The notes beneath the pieces were generated by a model. The model saw only the letters and a list, made by a program, of their open reading frames with translations, searched no databases and was not told the origin of the DNA. The position numbers and the translations under genes were made by a program. From Seriola aureovittata (Eukaryota > Chordata > Actinopteri > Carangiformes > Carangidae), in the NCBI RefSeq assembly GCF_021018895.1, contig NC_079387.1, positions 2,077,583 to 2,141,582 on the forward strand: a DNA stretch of 64,000 nucleotides, in the 5' to 3' direction. Positions 1-11,220 of the stretch are shown here, one piece after another (positions within the stretch are counted from its first letter, which is position 1; each line of letters begins with the position of its first letter).

Positions 1-419
1 ACGGTGTCAATACGAGTCCAGGCTCTCCATAAAAATACAGTGGAAGAGCACATTGGGATTCCTTTAAAACAACATACTTTGATTCATTCCCACTTTTCTA
101 CATGAATAGAAAGTAGGAGCCTTGCAGTGTGATAGAGGGAAAAATGAAGTAGTGGGGCGGCAAAGCAGCAAGGTTAAAACTATAATTGTTTTTCCCTTTA
201 AAGGCATTTGGGTAATTTTCCTCCAGCATGGGAAGAAAAAAACAAAAAAACAAACCCATACGGTCACAGAAAAGCCAAGCAGCATTGTTCCCCGTCTCTG
301 CAGCCGGCGAGGCCGGTTCCCCGGCGTACTGCGCAGACGCCCCGACATATCTCCGGTGTAACTGGCGAAGCACACTTCCTATTTATCTCCCTTTTTCACT
401 GAGCCGCAGATAGCTAGCA

Positions 420-745
420 CGGCTGGCGTGACCTCCGCTGGGCGCACATTAATTTCACCTCGCCGTTTCTATGGCATCGATTAATAAAAAGTGACTAGGT
501 TTTCAGCAAATGAACACACGCTGATAAATGAGGGCCTGCGCCTAATTGCTTGGTAAATTAAGAGCTCACAATAGTGACGACGATGTGTGCTGCTTTTTAA
601 TATTTAAAAACTCATTAAGTGTGGGAACGTCTCGCTTAGCTGGGCAGGCGGCCTTGTATGATCACCTTTAGGTGCTATTAATGGCCATGTGAAATGTCAG
701 TGAGGGTTCCAGGTTGGAGGTGGACCGGCTGATCGGATCAGAGCT
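420..745. promoter_or_regulatory. Candidate conserved non-coding element, homeodomain-motif rich
   Basis: This block contains no repeat and no plausible exon. It carries many ATTA/TAAT cores: ACATTAATTT near 447, GATTAATAAAA near 479, CCTAATTGC near 541, CTCATTAAG near 611 and CTATTAATGGCC near 675. It also has an inverted CACCT pair at 663-674. Such texture is typical of teleost developmental enhancers, but alignment to other fish was not possible, so the call is inference. Confidence 0.3.
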
Positions 746-779
746 GCTTTAAGGTGACTCCAGCCTCAAGTTTGCTGCT

Positions 780-1197
780 TTTCACCTTAGAAAAATATTC
801 TCTCACACGCATACAGAAATCCCCCATCCACACACACATGCACACAAGCGCTGCCTTATACACACACACACACACGTCTGTGCAGGATATAAAACCTCAT
901 GCAGTGCTTGGCATCACACCCCACGGATGTGTGTGTGTGCTCTGAGCATACACATCAACTCAAATATCATGCTCTACTTGGAATCACACACATGTACACA
1001 AGCAAAAAAAAAAATCCCTCCTCACACACTCTCATACAAGCAAAGACACACACATAGTTGTGTGTCTCCATTAACAATATAAAATCCTCATGCAGTATGT
1101 GGAATTACACACACTCGCACACTCTCCAAACACACACAAACAAACACTTCTCCTCCACGGGCACATCTAACACGCGTGCACACTCGACACGCTCGCA

Positions 1198-1288
<91 letters not shown>

Positions 1289-1326
1289 CTCACAACCAAA
1301 ATGTCATGCACCATTTGGAATCTGGA
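780..1326 (+). repeat. Degenerate CA-rich minisatellite array
   Basis: A diverged core, approximately TCATGCAGTAYTTGGAATCACAC, recurs near 891-920, 968-990, 1087-1113 and 1303-1326. The copies are separated by CA-rich filler and share words such as CACACAAGC. Spacing is irregular (about 75, 120 and 215 bp), so the CA tracts between copies have expanded unequally. The long CA array at 1199-1286 sits inside the last interval. Confidence 0.6.
1199..1286 (+). repeat. (AC)44 microsatellite
   Basis: Uninterrupted AC dinucleotide array of 88 bp, read directly. It generates several meaningless His/Thr and Cys/Val reading frames. Confidence 0.98.
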
Positions 1327-2980
1327 GAGCAGAGATGAGCGAGCACTGGCAAATATTGAAAGTATTTATTTCTTTCCACAGATGAACGGGACGTAATCCT
1401 CCAAATATATTTAGTCGTGTTATGGATTTGTTGTCGCTTAATTTGCATGACAACACACTACCTTTCAGTGCGCACACAGCGGCAATTGCAGCGCTGATAT
1501 CATCTTTATTATTATTGAGCCATAATGTGGCGCTACACAGAGGGGGGAAATTGAGCAAGTTAAGCCTGGAGTAGGAGCAGACACTTGGCTTATGGTGATG
1601 GATCGCTTTCAGTAATTTCTCTTTATTATGATTGGCCAAGATCAATATTTTAACAGTTCGGTTACGGCCTTCAGTACAGTGCTTAATATGTATTATTCAC
1701 GACCTTTATCAGCATGGAGGGAGGCAGGGATGGGTGGGATATATGGAGGGGAGGGCTGACATTTTTCAGACTGAGGCAGGGAGAGGGCCTGCTCTATCTG
1801 GGACATGAATAGGACTGTGTAATGGACACAAATGAAAATGTGCTGTGGGTGTGCGTACATGTGTGGACATGTGAGAGTGGCTGCATCCTTGACTGCAGGA
1901 GCTCATCCACGGGCCAAGAGACACATGGTTAAAAGGTTGGTTCACGGATATTAGCCGTAGCAGTATCTAACCGGCACATTTCTTTGTCCAGGTTTAAGAT
2001 ATCTGCCTTTTTTTTTTTGCAAATACAATGGCGACAAGTGGAGTTTTCTGTGCGGTGCTTAAAGCATTGAATAGTTACGTGTGAAAAATTCAACAGTGAC
2101 GCCTCTTTCCAGATAAAAACTGTTCCTGTTACACTTCAGGTGTTTCATTTACAGGACGGTAGAGGAGAAAAGATACCTGATCTCCTCTTGAGGGCAACAA
2201 AAGTTGTGTAGGGGACGTGGATAAGAATAAATCAAAGAAAAAAATCCGACGTCTCACCAGTACTACACTGGTGAACATTTGTCACTTTTTATGTTGTCTT
2301 ACGCCAATAGAACACAATGTGCACGGGTGATCTAGACTTGGGGGCCGGATGCGCTTTCATGCATTATGGTCGTGTGCAGCTTTTTTGTGTGCTCGTTGCG
2401 TGTGGACTTGGCACTGGGTGAACTCATTTGTAGAAAGGCCAGTATGAATTGGCCTCAACAACACTCGCTGACACTTGGCACAAGAGCATCTGAGTACCAA
2501 AACAAAGAGGTAATAAATGTTATACTGGTGAACTGTTCATCAGCTGTACTCTATGTTCATTATTGTTGTTTCTGCTACTGTATATATTTATGATTCAATG
2601 CATAATAGTTTTCATGGGGACAATATATTTCGGTACAAAGTAGTGCCAGTGAAAATGAGCAAAATCTCATTCCCTTCCATTGTATTGATATGACGGCAGA
2701 TACCTGAAAACCTCTGCACATAAAACCCAAACTGCCTGAGCACTGGCTACAAACATGTTTTAGCTGACCCTTAAAAATTCAGTTTCATCACATTCATTTG
2801 GTAATCCTGTAATCCTCCCTGGGTGTGTAATTTGGAAAGAGGTATCTCCCACTACAGGATGAGATGTACCTGTAACACAGATGAACATATGTCGCTTGGA
2901 TAATATTATGCTATCTTATCCTCAATTTATATTCTGGGTCAGTCCCACAAAAACAGAAGGAGCAGGATTCAGGGGAACGA
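1327..2980. other. Unique non-coding sequence, nothing recognised
   Basis: AT-leaning unique sequence with no exon, RNA gene or repeat that I can recognise. An octamer motif (ATTTGCAT) lies at 1441-1448. A short T run sits near 2010. Reading frames are short and lack recognisable domains. Confidence 0.5.
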
Positions 2981-2983
2981 TAT

Positions 2984-3005
2984 GGGGGTGGGGTGGGGTG
3001 GGGGG
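2984..3005 (+). other. G-quadruplex-forming tract
   Basis: Four G runs of 5, 4, 4 and 6 are separated by single T residues. This matches the canonical G-quadruplex pattern with one-base loops on the plus strand. Confidence 0.8.
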
Positions 3006-3230
3006 CTTCGTATTGTAGAGCCCACATCAGATAAAACGCGCCGCCATACTTGCTGCGGTTTGTGAAGCTGCGAGAGAAGCGTCTGGGATTAAGAGCTGTG
3101 ACATATTCATATCTGACCAGACTTAAAGCTGCTGCCACACGGGAGGGTCTGTCACTATCAAAGCTGCAGGAAATCAGCCAGAGAGGGAAGGAGAAGGGAG
3201 AGAGATAGGGATGAAGAGATACAGAGGTAC

Positions 3231-3252
3231 AGAGAGAGAGAGAGAGAGAGAG
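3231..3252 (+). repeat. (AG)11 microsatellite
   Basis: Pure AG dinucleotide run inside a longer purine-rich stretch (3180-3260). Confidence 0.95.
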
Positions 3253-3419
3253 GGAGAGTGGAGTCAGAACAGCAGAGAGGATTTCTTACAAAGCTCCCCT
3301 AACCATCTCTCAAAAGGAAAATCCTTTGTACCCCTCTTCCAAACCCGGCGCCCTCCTTCACCTCAACCTCCCCCCTCCCCCCTCACCCCCTTCCCTCTCC
3401 ACTGTAGTATTTAAGTCCC

Positions 3420-3690
3420 CGTGTGGAACGAATGGGGAGCGAGCCCTGGAAAAGTTTGTCTCGGAGAAGGCCGGGTCGCTGTGTAGCTGATTATATCAGT
3501 TTCAGCGGTGGACTGGTAATAGGCTCCTCTTCGAGCAGCCGCTAACCCCGGCTCTCCCCTGGCAGCCGCCGAGAGTGGAATTAATCAGGCCTACTGGGAG
3601 CCTCCTCCATCCCCTATCCGCAGGCGAGCCACTCCGCAGTCATTTACCAGCCAATCCCACTGTCAACCCACTGTCATTTAGGCCCTTTTC
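3420..3690. promoter_or_regulatory. Candidate conserved non-coding element
   Basis: A repeat-free, GC-balanced block between a pyrimidine-rich stretch and a C17 run. It contains TGATTATATCA at 3488-3498, GGTAATAGG, GGAATTAATCAGG near 3578, and ACTGTCA repeated twice with CATTTA (CACTGTCAACCCACTGTCATTTA-type tandem). No exon is visible. Regulatory function is inferred from motif density only. Confidence 0.3.
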
Positions 3691-3696
3691 ATTATG

Positions 3697-3713
3697 CCCC
3701 CCCCCCCCCCCCC
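3697..3713 (+). repeat. Poly-C (C17) run
   Basis: Seventeen consecutive C residues. Length may be unreliable in sequencing. Confidence 0.95.
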
Positions 3714-3949
3714 AACCCTCCCCTCTCTGCTGCACACACAACCTCACTCTTTCCCTCTCACGTTGGATCTGAAAAAAATGGAAATGGGCGACAGATTAGC
3801 CTAATGCTGGGTACTTTTTATGGACGGTCTATTATGATCAGTACCCCTTTGTATCAAACATACAGAGTAGGGTGCTGGAAATCTGCTAAAAAAGATGAAA
3901 TGGACGGCACTGAACTAACATGAAATGAGAAATTAGGGGTTTTTCTATG

Positions 3950-4210
3950 TAGCTGTCTTCCTTGTTTCTCTGTCTAGGAACTTGTTAATGAGCCCATGAA
4001 CACATCTCCAGCGCAGGCCTGTTGTTGTCCTAAATGCGACATTAGATGGCCAACTTTGTTCATCGCCTATAAAAACCCCGGGCCATAACCGCCAATTACC
4101 GTGGCTAGGTGTCCCTGGGGTGCAGGGCCCTCATATCAGGCTGGTTTCGCCTGCTAAGCCTGCTTAAGTGACCTATTTTGGGCTCGGAGGCAGTCTGTAA
4201 AACACCTCGA
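3950..4210. promoter_or_regulatory. Candidate conserved non-coding element
   Basis: A repeat-free block with GTTAATGAG, GACATTAGATGG, a TATAAAAA string at 4068-4075 followed directly by CCCCGGGCC, CCGCCAATTACCG and a CTGCTTAAGTG site resembling an NK2-type motif. No downstream exon was found, so the TATA-like string is not called as a promoter. Confidence 0.3.
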
Positions 4211-4344
4211 AGGTTAGATTATCTCATGATGAAATACAAGGCTTCCCTGCCACAAATTACCCACAGATGTAACATCACCGGGTCATTCCTACACCCTACT
4301 GATGGCCTTTCTCTTTTTGCCTCTCTTCCCCTCTCTGTTGTTCT

Positions 4345-4400
4345 GTCTCCCTCTCTCTCTCTCTCTCTCGCTCTCTCTTTCTCTCTCTCTCTCTCCCTCC
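4345..4400 (+). repeat. Imperfect (CT)n microsatellite
   Basis: CT dinucleotide array interrupted by one G and by short T and C runs. Confidence 0.92.
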
Positions 4401-4439
4401 CTCAACAAGGCAGAAAAATATTCATGAGTAAACAAAAGG

Positions 4440-5480
4440 AGTGATTTGAAAAATGGCTGGAGGAAAAAGAGATTAATAAAAAGCATGAATAGTGCATTAT
4501 GGAAGCGCTGAGGAGCCCTGCCATCTCATTGGGGTTAGAGGGAGATTGCATTTGGGCTCTATTAAGAGTGGCGCTCACCGTCGTAGTCAAGAACCCCAAA
4601 GAGGAGGCGATGCTTTGACGTCTGAGTGCCAGTAAGTCCAAAAGTCCAAGTCCAAAAGCTGCTTCTGTCACTGTAACAGCTGAATATATTTTTACCATTT
4701 TCAAAGAGTTAAGTTAATTGTTGAATGTTATCAGGCGGCTGAGTTTTGATGCTCAGGATTTTAATGTTCTTTAGAGTCCAGGTTTTTATAAAAGACTTTC
4801 CTGCATTTAAGGTAAAAAAAATTCTGCCCAGCTACCTCCTGATGTTTGTTCGCCTGTTAGACATCTCCAAAACATTCAGAAGTGGTTTCGTCTACGAACA
4901 GACTGTGGTGACAACAAAATGAGACTGTGTTGGGTTGAGCCAGACGAGAAGCAGACTCTGTGACCGTAGTCAGCACAGAGCCGGACCCTCCTCTGAGACT
5001 AGACCAATTAAGATAAGAGGCAGTTAACAGGAAGTGCTTGTTTGACATCCTGTCACGTTAACGAGGACAACCATAATTGGACTCGTGTATTTAACAGTAG
5101 GCGTAAAATGCTGTTAGTTGTCAGCACTTATATTTTTGTGCACGGCTGAAAAGGAGGAATTTATTTCATTTCTATAAACATAAGGACATTTTTGTTGCCT
5201 GTAGTAACCGAGTGTAAAAAGTCAAGACTTTCAAGACCTATTCGCAAAACAAATGAGGCACTGAGGACAGTATTAACCGAAGACTATCATTTCAAAGCTG
5301 CTCATACAGTTTTCCCATCCTTCCCAACCTGTAGTGGCATTCAGAATCCCATCTCCAAACATTAAAGGGATAATGCTGAGTTCATTTTATGAACGATCCG
5401 ACTGTTTCTGCTGAGAAAACTTGTTTGGGTTTCACTTAAATTAAATGAAAAAAAAATTCTAATTCCAACAAAATCCCTGC
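4440..5480. other. Unique non-coding sequence, nothing recognised
   Basis: No exon, RNA or identifiable repeat. The first 150 bp (GGATTAATAAAAAGCATGAATAGTGC-like, near 4470-4500) is AT-rich with homeodomain cores and may belong to the regulatory cluster to its left. Confidence 0.45.
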
Positions 5481-5783
5481 ATTGATAGTTTACAAATCAG
5501 CTCAGCTGGGACATTCCTCAGCAGCAGAACCTTTGCTGCTTGTCAGCAAATTTCAGCAGCACCAATCTCGCAAACATAAACCCTGGCTGGCTAAACCTGG
5601 AGCCGTTAAGTCCAGTGTAACACTATGCAGGTGCAGGGCTCAAGGGGAGCTGCCGTATATGTTGGAGTTCCTGTTTGTTTGGGCTTGGCCCCTCTTTCAA
5701 GCCCCTGGAGGAAGTGAGCTGGCCAAGGTTCTGCTCGGGATCAAACCTGGGCCTCGAGCTGGAAAAAAAAAAAAAAAAAAAAA
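5480..5783 (+). mobile_element. Possible retroposed segment ending in A21
   Basis: A GC-balanced segment of about 280 bp ends abruptly in 21 A residues (5763-5783), as a retroposed transcript or SINE would. Near the tail, AACCTGGGCCTCGAGC is preceded by GGGATCAAACC, whose reverse complement GGTTTGATCCC resembles a Pol III B box, but that lies on the strand opposite to the one the tail implies. I could not identify a parent gene, a family or target-site duplications. A simple A-run microsatellite next to unique sequence is an equal alternative. Confidence 0.25.
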
Positions 5784-6240
5784 TGGCTGGTGTTTATTGT
5801 AGCTGTGGTTGCCTGGAAGTGACTGGCAGAAAGCACGCACGGTTTGTCAAAATGAACAGAGGCCAGAGGCATAAAACAGACAACCTCTTCATACAAGGGA
5901 GATGACTGGGACCACACTTACTGCACCGAGAGAATTACACAAACACTATCAATGTCTGTGCTTTAGAGTTGGTTATGAATTCCTCTACATATATCCAGAA
6001 TCTATTAAAAATCCCATTCGGGTTGACTTGGAATTAATTCTCCTGTATAAACTCATGTCAACGTTTGAATGTGCATGAATGAGATAATGACACACAGCTT
6101 GTGTAAACACGGATGCTAAATATTTGAAAATGCAAGTCACTCATCAGCGGAATTATAGTGCTGAATTGTGCTTCTCTGCTGGCTTTGCGATAACCAGGAC
6201 ATTCTTTAACCTGAGCACCTCCAATTAGAGGATTGGGGAA
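5784..6240. other. Unique non-coding sequence
   Basis: AT-rich sequence with no exon, RNA gene or repeat recognised. Confidence 0.45.
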
Positions 6241-6241
6241 A

Positions 6242-6310
6242 GGGGGGGGGGGGGGGGGGGGGGGTAGGAGTGGGGGGCGGTAGGGGTGGGGGGGTGGGGG
6301 CGGAGGGAGG
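6242..6310 (+). repeat. Poly-G (G23) run and G-rich tract
   Basis: Twenty-three consecutive Gs (6242-6264) are followed by further G runs of 4-7 to about 6310. The tract has very strong G-quadruplex potential on the plus strand, and the G-run length may be unreliable. Confidence 0.95.
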
Positions 6311-6928
6311 GCTGAACGCTATTGCTTTGACCTGCCCGCTTTACTTGGAGGCGCACTCGAGAGGCAGAGATGTGGCGGCAGGATATCGCAGAGGAAAAAC
6401 AGGCTCAGGCTCAGATGGCCAGGGGCTGCCTGTGCCTCTCTATCAATGTAAAACAGACTACTTCCTTGGGCAAAGAGGACATTTCACTTTTTATAAGCCT
6501 CCCTTCTTTTTTTTTCTGGGCTTACATTAATTTTGAAAGCGGAGGGGAGGCAGAGGGGGTACAGAGAACGAGAGCAAGAAACAGAGAAAGACACAGACAG
6601 GGGCGGAAAAGAAAGGCAGATGAAAAGCATCTTTAGGATGCCGGAAACATCTGGTTTCATATTTGGAGACCAAAAAGGAAATTGCAAATAGACAGAACTC
6701 TTATGTTTTGATTTATTTTATTATTTGATGGCTGGGTGATGCCAGCCGTGCAGTAGAAGCCCCTTGGTCGTAAATACAGGAGCTGAGCTACGTGACGGGG
6801 CATTAGGGATGTCTCTTTACTGTCCCCGCACTGATTGATACTGCTTCTAATAACATCCATGACCGCTGTGTTCTGTTCTAAATTACACAAAACTGAAGGG
6901 CTATTGTTAATTGGATGAATGGACGCAG

Positions 6929-6961
6929 AGGAGGGAGGGAGGGAGGGAGGGAGGGAGGGAA
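6929..6961 (+). repeat. (GGGA)n microsatellite
   Basis: About eight GGGA units within a longer purine-rich strand (6900-7085), whose complement yields Ser/Pro/Leu-rich spurious frames. Confidence 0.93.
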
Positions 6962-7085
6962 GCAGCTTCAGAGAAGAGAGAATGGAAATGCAGACATGAG
7001 GAGGGAAGAGAATGAGAACAGAGAGGGATGAAGGGAGAAGGAAAGGGGATAAGATACAAGAGATAGAGAAGAAAAAGAGATACAC

Positions 7086-8470
7086 ATGAGTTTCTGTTAT
7101 CAGTTCCTTTGGTCTCAGTGGTTTCTTTTAACCCTCTTCTCTTCATTCTGCCCATACAGGCTGCTTTAAGTTATACTAGGTTTAGAATAGTCTTTTTCTA
7201 TTAAAGAAAATAAGATATTTAATGAGGTTGAGGTGTTAAATTTGGGGGAATTCATCTTTAGACAGCTGAAGAACATGGTTTGGCTTTTGCCAAGAACAGC
7301 CCATGTTTTAATCAGATTTTTTCACTGAGCAATTTCCATTGCCATTTGGAAGTCCAACAACCCTGATACATAACACATGAGTAGGAAGTGGATTTTACTC
7401 ATCTTTTCTGTGACTTAGGATGAGTATTTGGAAAGTATCTGAGAACAAATTCAGAAGAAACCCCCTGCTCCGTGTAGTTGTTACAAACTTCTAGGGTTTC
7501 TACCTAATTTCTGGAGCTTACAGCTGTAACGACATGTTGCTTCAAAGTCTACATATAAAGTATGGCAGCATTGCAGCAACAAGTGGGCACTGCCCTGCTG
7601 CTGGAAAACCAGCCCCGACGGCATAGCGTGAACATGTGGTGTTATTTTGACCCTCGCAGCTATCCATTGTGGAGGAGGTGCAGTATGTAACACTGCCAAA
7701 ATAAAAACCTCCTAATGCAACTGTGCAAAACTGCAGTTCCTAATATAGTGTTGAGGCGTAGGATGACCTCTGAACTGGCCTCCAACCAAGAACACAAGTA
7801 GGTGGATTGTTGTCCAGGTCAAAATGTACACACATACATGAGATAAAGCTTTCTTTAAAAAAAAAACAAAAAAACTCTGTATATGTTGTTTGTTTAACTT
7901 GTTTTGGCAGATGGAAATATCAGGCAACACAGAGGCTGAGAGTCCAGCAGTTTGAGCAGAGCACACTGAAGAAAAACCTGATGAGATAAACTGTTCTGTG
8001 AAATCAGCACAGACCTGCCGACGTGTTCAAATACCTTACCAACAAAACGCAACGTCAGTTCTTTTTTCATAAGAGCATTTGCCAACTTACGGTTGAGTTT
8101 AAGCAACTCTCCGCCATCTTCATCAAAGCGTCAGATGAGAATATAATAAGAGCTGTAGAGACATGGACAACCATGGTGGCCCATCACTTTACTACATCAC
8201 TTTATTCTGTGTATTCAAACCTTATTGTTAGCAAAACAAGCATGACCACTGCAGATTGATTTTATTAAACTCAAATAGCATCCATAAGGATATCTGTTAT
8301 GTAGCATGAAGATCAGCAATGCCGGCTGTCAAAACTTTTCTTTATCTTTTGATGCTTGAATTGCCAGTCTAGTTTGCATTGCCGTCTACCGCAAGTCAAT
8401 GACTGTTAAAAGTCTTTGCTACATGAAATCACAGCTGGTGTCACATTTCATCACCTGAACTACCTGACCC
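7086..8470. other. Unique non-coding sequence, nothing recognised
   Basis: AT-rich sequence with an A-rich patch near 7857. No domain-bearing frame, splice-flanked exon or recognisable repeat was seen. Confidence 0.45.
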
Positions 8471-8479
8471 CCCTACAGT

Positions 8480-9000
8480 GACACGTCAACGCTGGGTCAC
8501 TCCTTTTGTTCAAAGTCCAGGACTGCACGGTTGGCAAGGCTGGAACCCCCCATCCCCCCAAAACCTGTCAGCGTGTAAGTGATGTGCTCCTCCTGAGCGA
8601 CACAAGCCCACATCACAGAGAAGGAGCCTTTTGTGCAAAATGCTGCCTGAGCCAACAGATGGGAGGTGGTGAGCTGTGGTCGTCCACCAGGCCATTCTCG
8701 CCTGCCTTCCCAGCCTGGAAAGGAAAGATTTACAGTGGCAGCCTTGGAAAAAAAAAAAAAGGCAGCCTGCAACATCTGGAGACGTGCGACACCGAGGCAT
8801 GGTTGGCGGTGACAGTGGCTAATTTAAAGGTAGTAAAAGTGTTAGCAGGGACCTGGGAAAGAGTGATGGACAGCTGTATTCCCCCGGTTGACCAGGGCGT
8901 GAAGACATTGTGGAGCAGAAAATAAGGCCCGAACAGGCTGGAGGTCTCGCCGGGCCAGACTATTCCCCCAAGTTTTAGATTCATTAGCCTGGAGAACGAG
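8480..9000. promoter_or_regulatory. Candidate regulatory block
   Basis: GC-balanced, largely repeat-free block interrupted by A13 at 8749-8760. A 139-codon open frame at 8506-8925 runs straight through the A run as poly-Lys and has no domain I recognise, so it is not called coding. Motif texture is weaker than in the neighbouring 9.2-9.6 kb block. Confidence 0.2.
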
Positions 9001-9179
9001 CCAGAGAGAAAAAGAGAGGCGGAAGAGGGGAGTGAGAGCAAGATGAGACAAAGGAAAAGATGAAACAAGACAGGCAGTGAAAGGGAGAGGAGAGTGATTT
9101 AGAGAGAGAGGGAGAGGATCAATCAGGAGGCATAACAATAATGGGGGGGTGACACCCCAATCACAGAGAAAATCTCACT

Positions 9180-9620
9180 GTAATTCTGTTTGCTTGCCTC
9201 ACAATGTGAGCGTAATTGCCACGATCATTTACGGGCGACGACAAATCTAGCCCTGGATTATTGTTTTCCTCTGACTGATATGAACTATTCCATTTGTTCT
9301 GCCATCTCCAGAATAGTGTGTGTTTCCTGCAGAACGCCACGTCTCCCTCTGCCTCTGTGGAATTCATTTCCACATGACCCCTTTAAGGGAGTCAAAAGAC
9401 AGCTTGTCGCAGCCACCGGTCTTCGCCACAAAACCGCGAATCTAGGATAACAAAAAAAAAAAAAAAAAAAATCCCTTTTTGGCGTACCTGTCCAGAGAGC
9501 ATGCATATGCATGAGCCCATATGGATGGTGGGAGGATTGGTAGGCGACTCAGTCCCTGCAGTCGAAAACTAAGTAGTGAGCTTGACCCATTTTATCTCAG
9601 ATATCCATCCATGGTGAGTG
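9180..9620. promoter_or_regulatory. Candidate conserved non-coding element with POU dimer site
   Basis: A repeat-poor block containing GCGTAATTGCC near 9210, CTGGATTATTG near 9253, a CTTTAAGG string and TCTTCGCC. After an A20 run (9452-9471) it contains the perfect palindrome CATGCATATGCATG at 9500-9513. The core ATGCATATGCAT equals the published MORE site bound by POU-factor homodimers. Enhancer function is inferred. Confidence 0.35.
9452..9471 (+). repeat. Poly-A (A20) run
   Basis: Twenty consecutive A residues with no recognisable retroelement body upstream. Confidence 0.93.
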
Positions 9621-9769
9621 GATATACACCCCGAGACTTGTTGTTTTTTAGCCACAAGTGTGTGTGTGTGTGTTTTGTTCGACACTGCCAAAACACACAC
9701 TCGTTTGTTTCAGCCATGAGGAGTGATGAAGTAATGAACAGCCCGCTTCAGCAATAAGTTTAATGTCAC

Positions 9770-11220
9770 AAAGAAAGGTCTTTATGGTGGGTGTTTCTTC
9801 ATTGAGGGAGTAACTGCTGAAGAGAATTAATTAAAAAAAATGTTGACTTGAGAATTGTACATTGATTACTGTAAATATTCTCCAGAGTTTTGCTCTAATT
9901 GAGGAGCATTCTGCCTGGTGCATCTTATTACGTGGGCTACTGTATTAGCTGCGGCGCATCCTTGCCAGTATTGATCTTTTTGTTTGCTTCTGCTTTGATG
10001 AGGTGTGCTACACTCAGAACGCCAAAAAATATCTAGAAATATACAAGTTGCAATTAGGAAAATGAAAGTGATGCACAATATAGCCAAAGATAGTGTCCTA
10101 AAGTTTGGTGCCAGAGCCAGGCGGTATCACCCATTCATCATGCTCAGCAGTCACATATGGGTAAATGGATTTGGATTCATGTATAGGAAGCTTCCCCTCT
10201 GAACCCCTAATCAGCCTGATACACAGTCTAACCCTTCAACTGTGTGCTGCATCCCACTACGCCCTGTCCACTTTAACCTTGTAACATCACACACACACAC
10301 ACACACACATACACAGGGCCGCACAGAGAAACAGACAGGTATAGACAGATGGAAGACTGAGGCCTTGTAATGAAACATGACTAGTGAGGGGTGAACAGCC
10401 AGGCAAAGCTTCAGCATCAAGATTCATTCCTACCTCAGAGCAAGACAGAGATGAAAGGGGAGGGGGGGGAGTGGGAAAGGCCAAAAGATGGAGAAAGTAG
10501 AGAGTGAGAGAGAGAAAGTGTACGTTGACTGGTTAAAATTTCAATACGGTAAAAAAAAAAGAAAAAAGTAACAAATACAAGTGCACCAGCAACCTCTCCC
10601 CTGGGAGAAGAGAGAAAAAAGAGACAGGTGTAGCAGGGAGCAGGAGAGGAAGTGTGCCGAAAGAGGTGAGGTGAAGGAGTGAGAGAGACAATGGTGATGG
10701 ATGCTGAGGGGAAGAGGCAGGAAGGGGAGTGATGGCGACTAAGAGCGAGAAAGAGAGCGAGAGCAATGGATAAATGCAGAGAGAGGGAGGGAGACGGATA
10801 GAACTGAAAATTTCCACTCGATTTTAAAATGCTGCAAAAAAATAAAAAGGTGAATGTTGTGCTTTCATTAATGAGTTGATAAAATAGAAGAGGAGTAATC
10901 CTTTCCGTGGTGTTATTTCCAAATCACTAGTCAAATTGTGAAATGTGATGGTTTCTTTAAGGTCTGCGTCATCGTAAAAGGATGCTGAGAAACACCCAAG
11001 CTGGATCCACTTGAGTATGAGACAAACGGACACACGAAACTAAGAACCCAAGCAACAGAAAGGGACCCCGCCCAAAACTGAAAAAATATATTTGTTGGTC
11101 CAACTTGTGGCCTGTGGCAAGCAAATGGATGCCTTTAGTTTTCTGGGATCTCAGGAATTACCAAGGCGAGTACAGTTTTACCTAAAATGAATGGAATTTA
11201 TGGCCAGCCTTCTGTAAATA
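9770..11220. other. Non-coding sequence with GA-rich and CA patches
   Basis: Contains a CA run (10287-10309) and a long purine-rich strand (10430-10810). The purine strand accounts for the Ser/Leu/Pro-rich open frame on the minus strand. Nothing else was recognised. Confidence 0.5.
10287..10309 (+). repeat. (CA)11 microsatellite
   Basis: Pure CA dinucleotide run of about 22 bp. Confidence 0.93.

Noticed and set aside
1199..1286. CRISPR array or other prokaryotic repeat system
   Set aside because: Dinucleotide satellites are not repeat-spacer arrays, and every other feature marks the DNA as vertebrate.
1058..1396. 112-codon frame through the AC array
   Set aside because: The bulk of the frame is the dinucleotide repeat, and the flanks have no protein-like composition.
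4068..4075. TATAAAAA followed by a GC-rich stretch, as a core promoter
   Set aside because: No initiator, exon or open frame follows, and isolated TATA-like strings are common.
5736..5746. B-box-like GGTTTGATCCC (minus strand) as a tRNA gene
   Set aside because: No matching A box at tRNA distance and no cloverleaf pairing.
6657..7155. Ser/Leu/Pro-rich frames on the minus strand
   Set aside because: They come from a GGGA/GA-rich strand. Hydrophobic look is a composition effect and not a membrane protein.
8506..8925. 139-codon frame on the plus strand
   Set aside because: It passes through a poly-A run as poly-Lys and has no domain. No splice-site-flanked exon fits.
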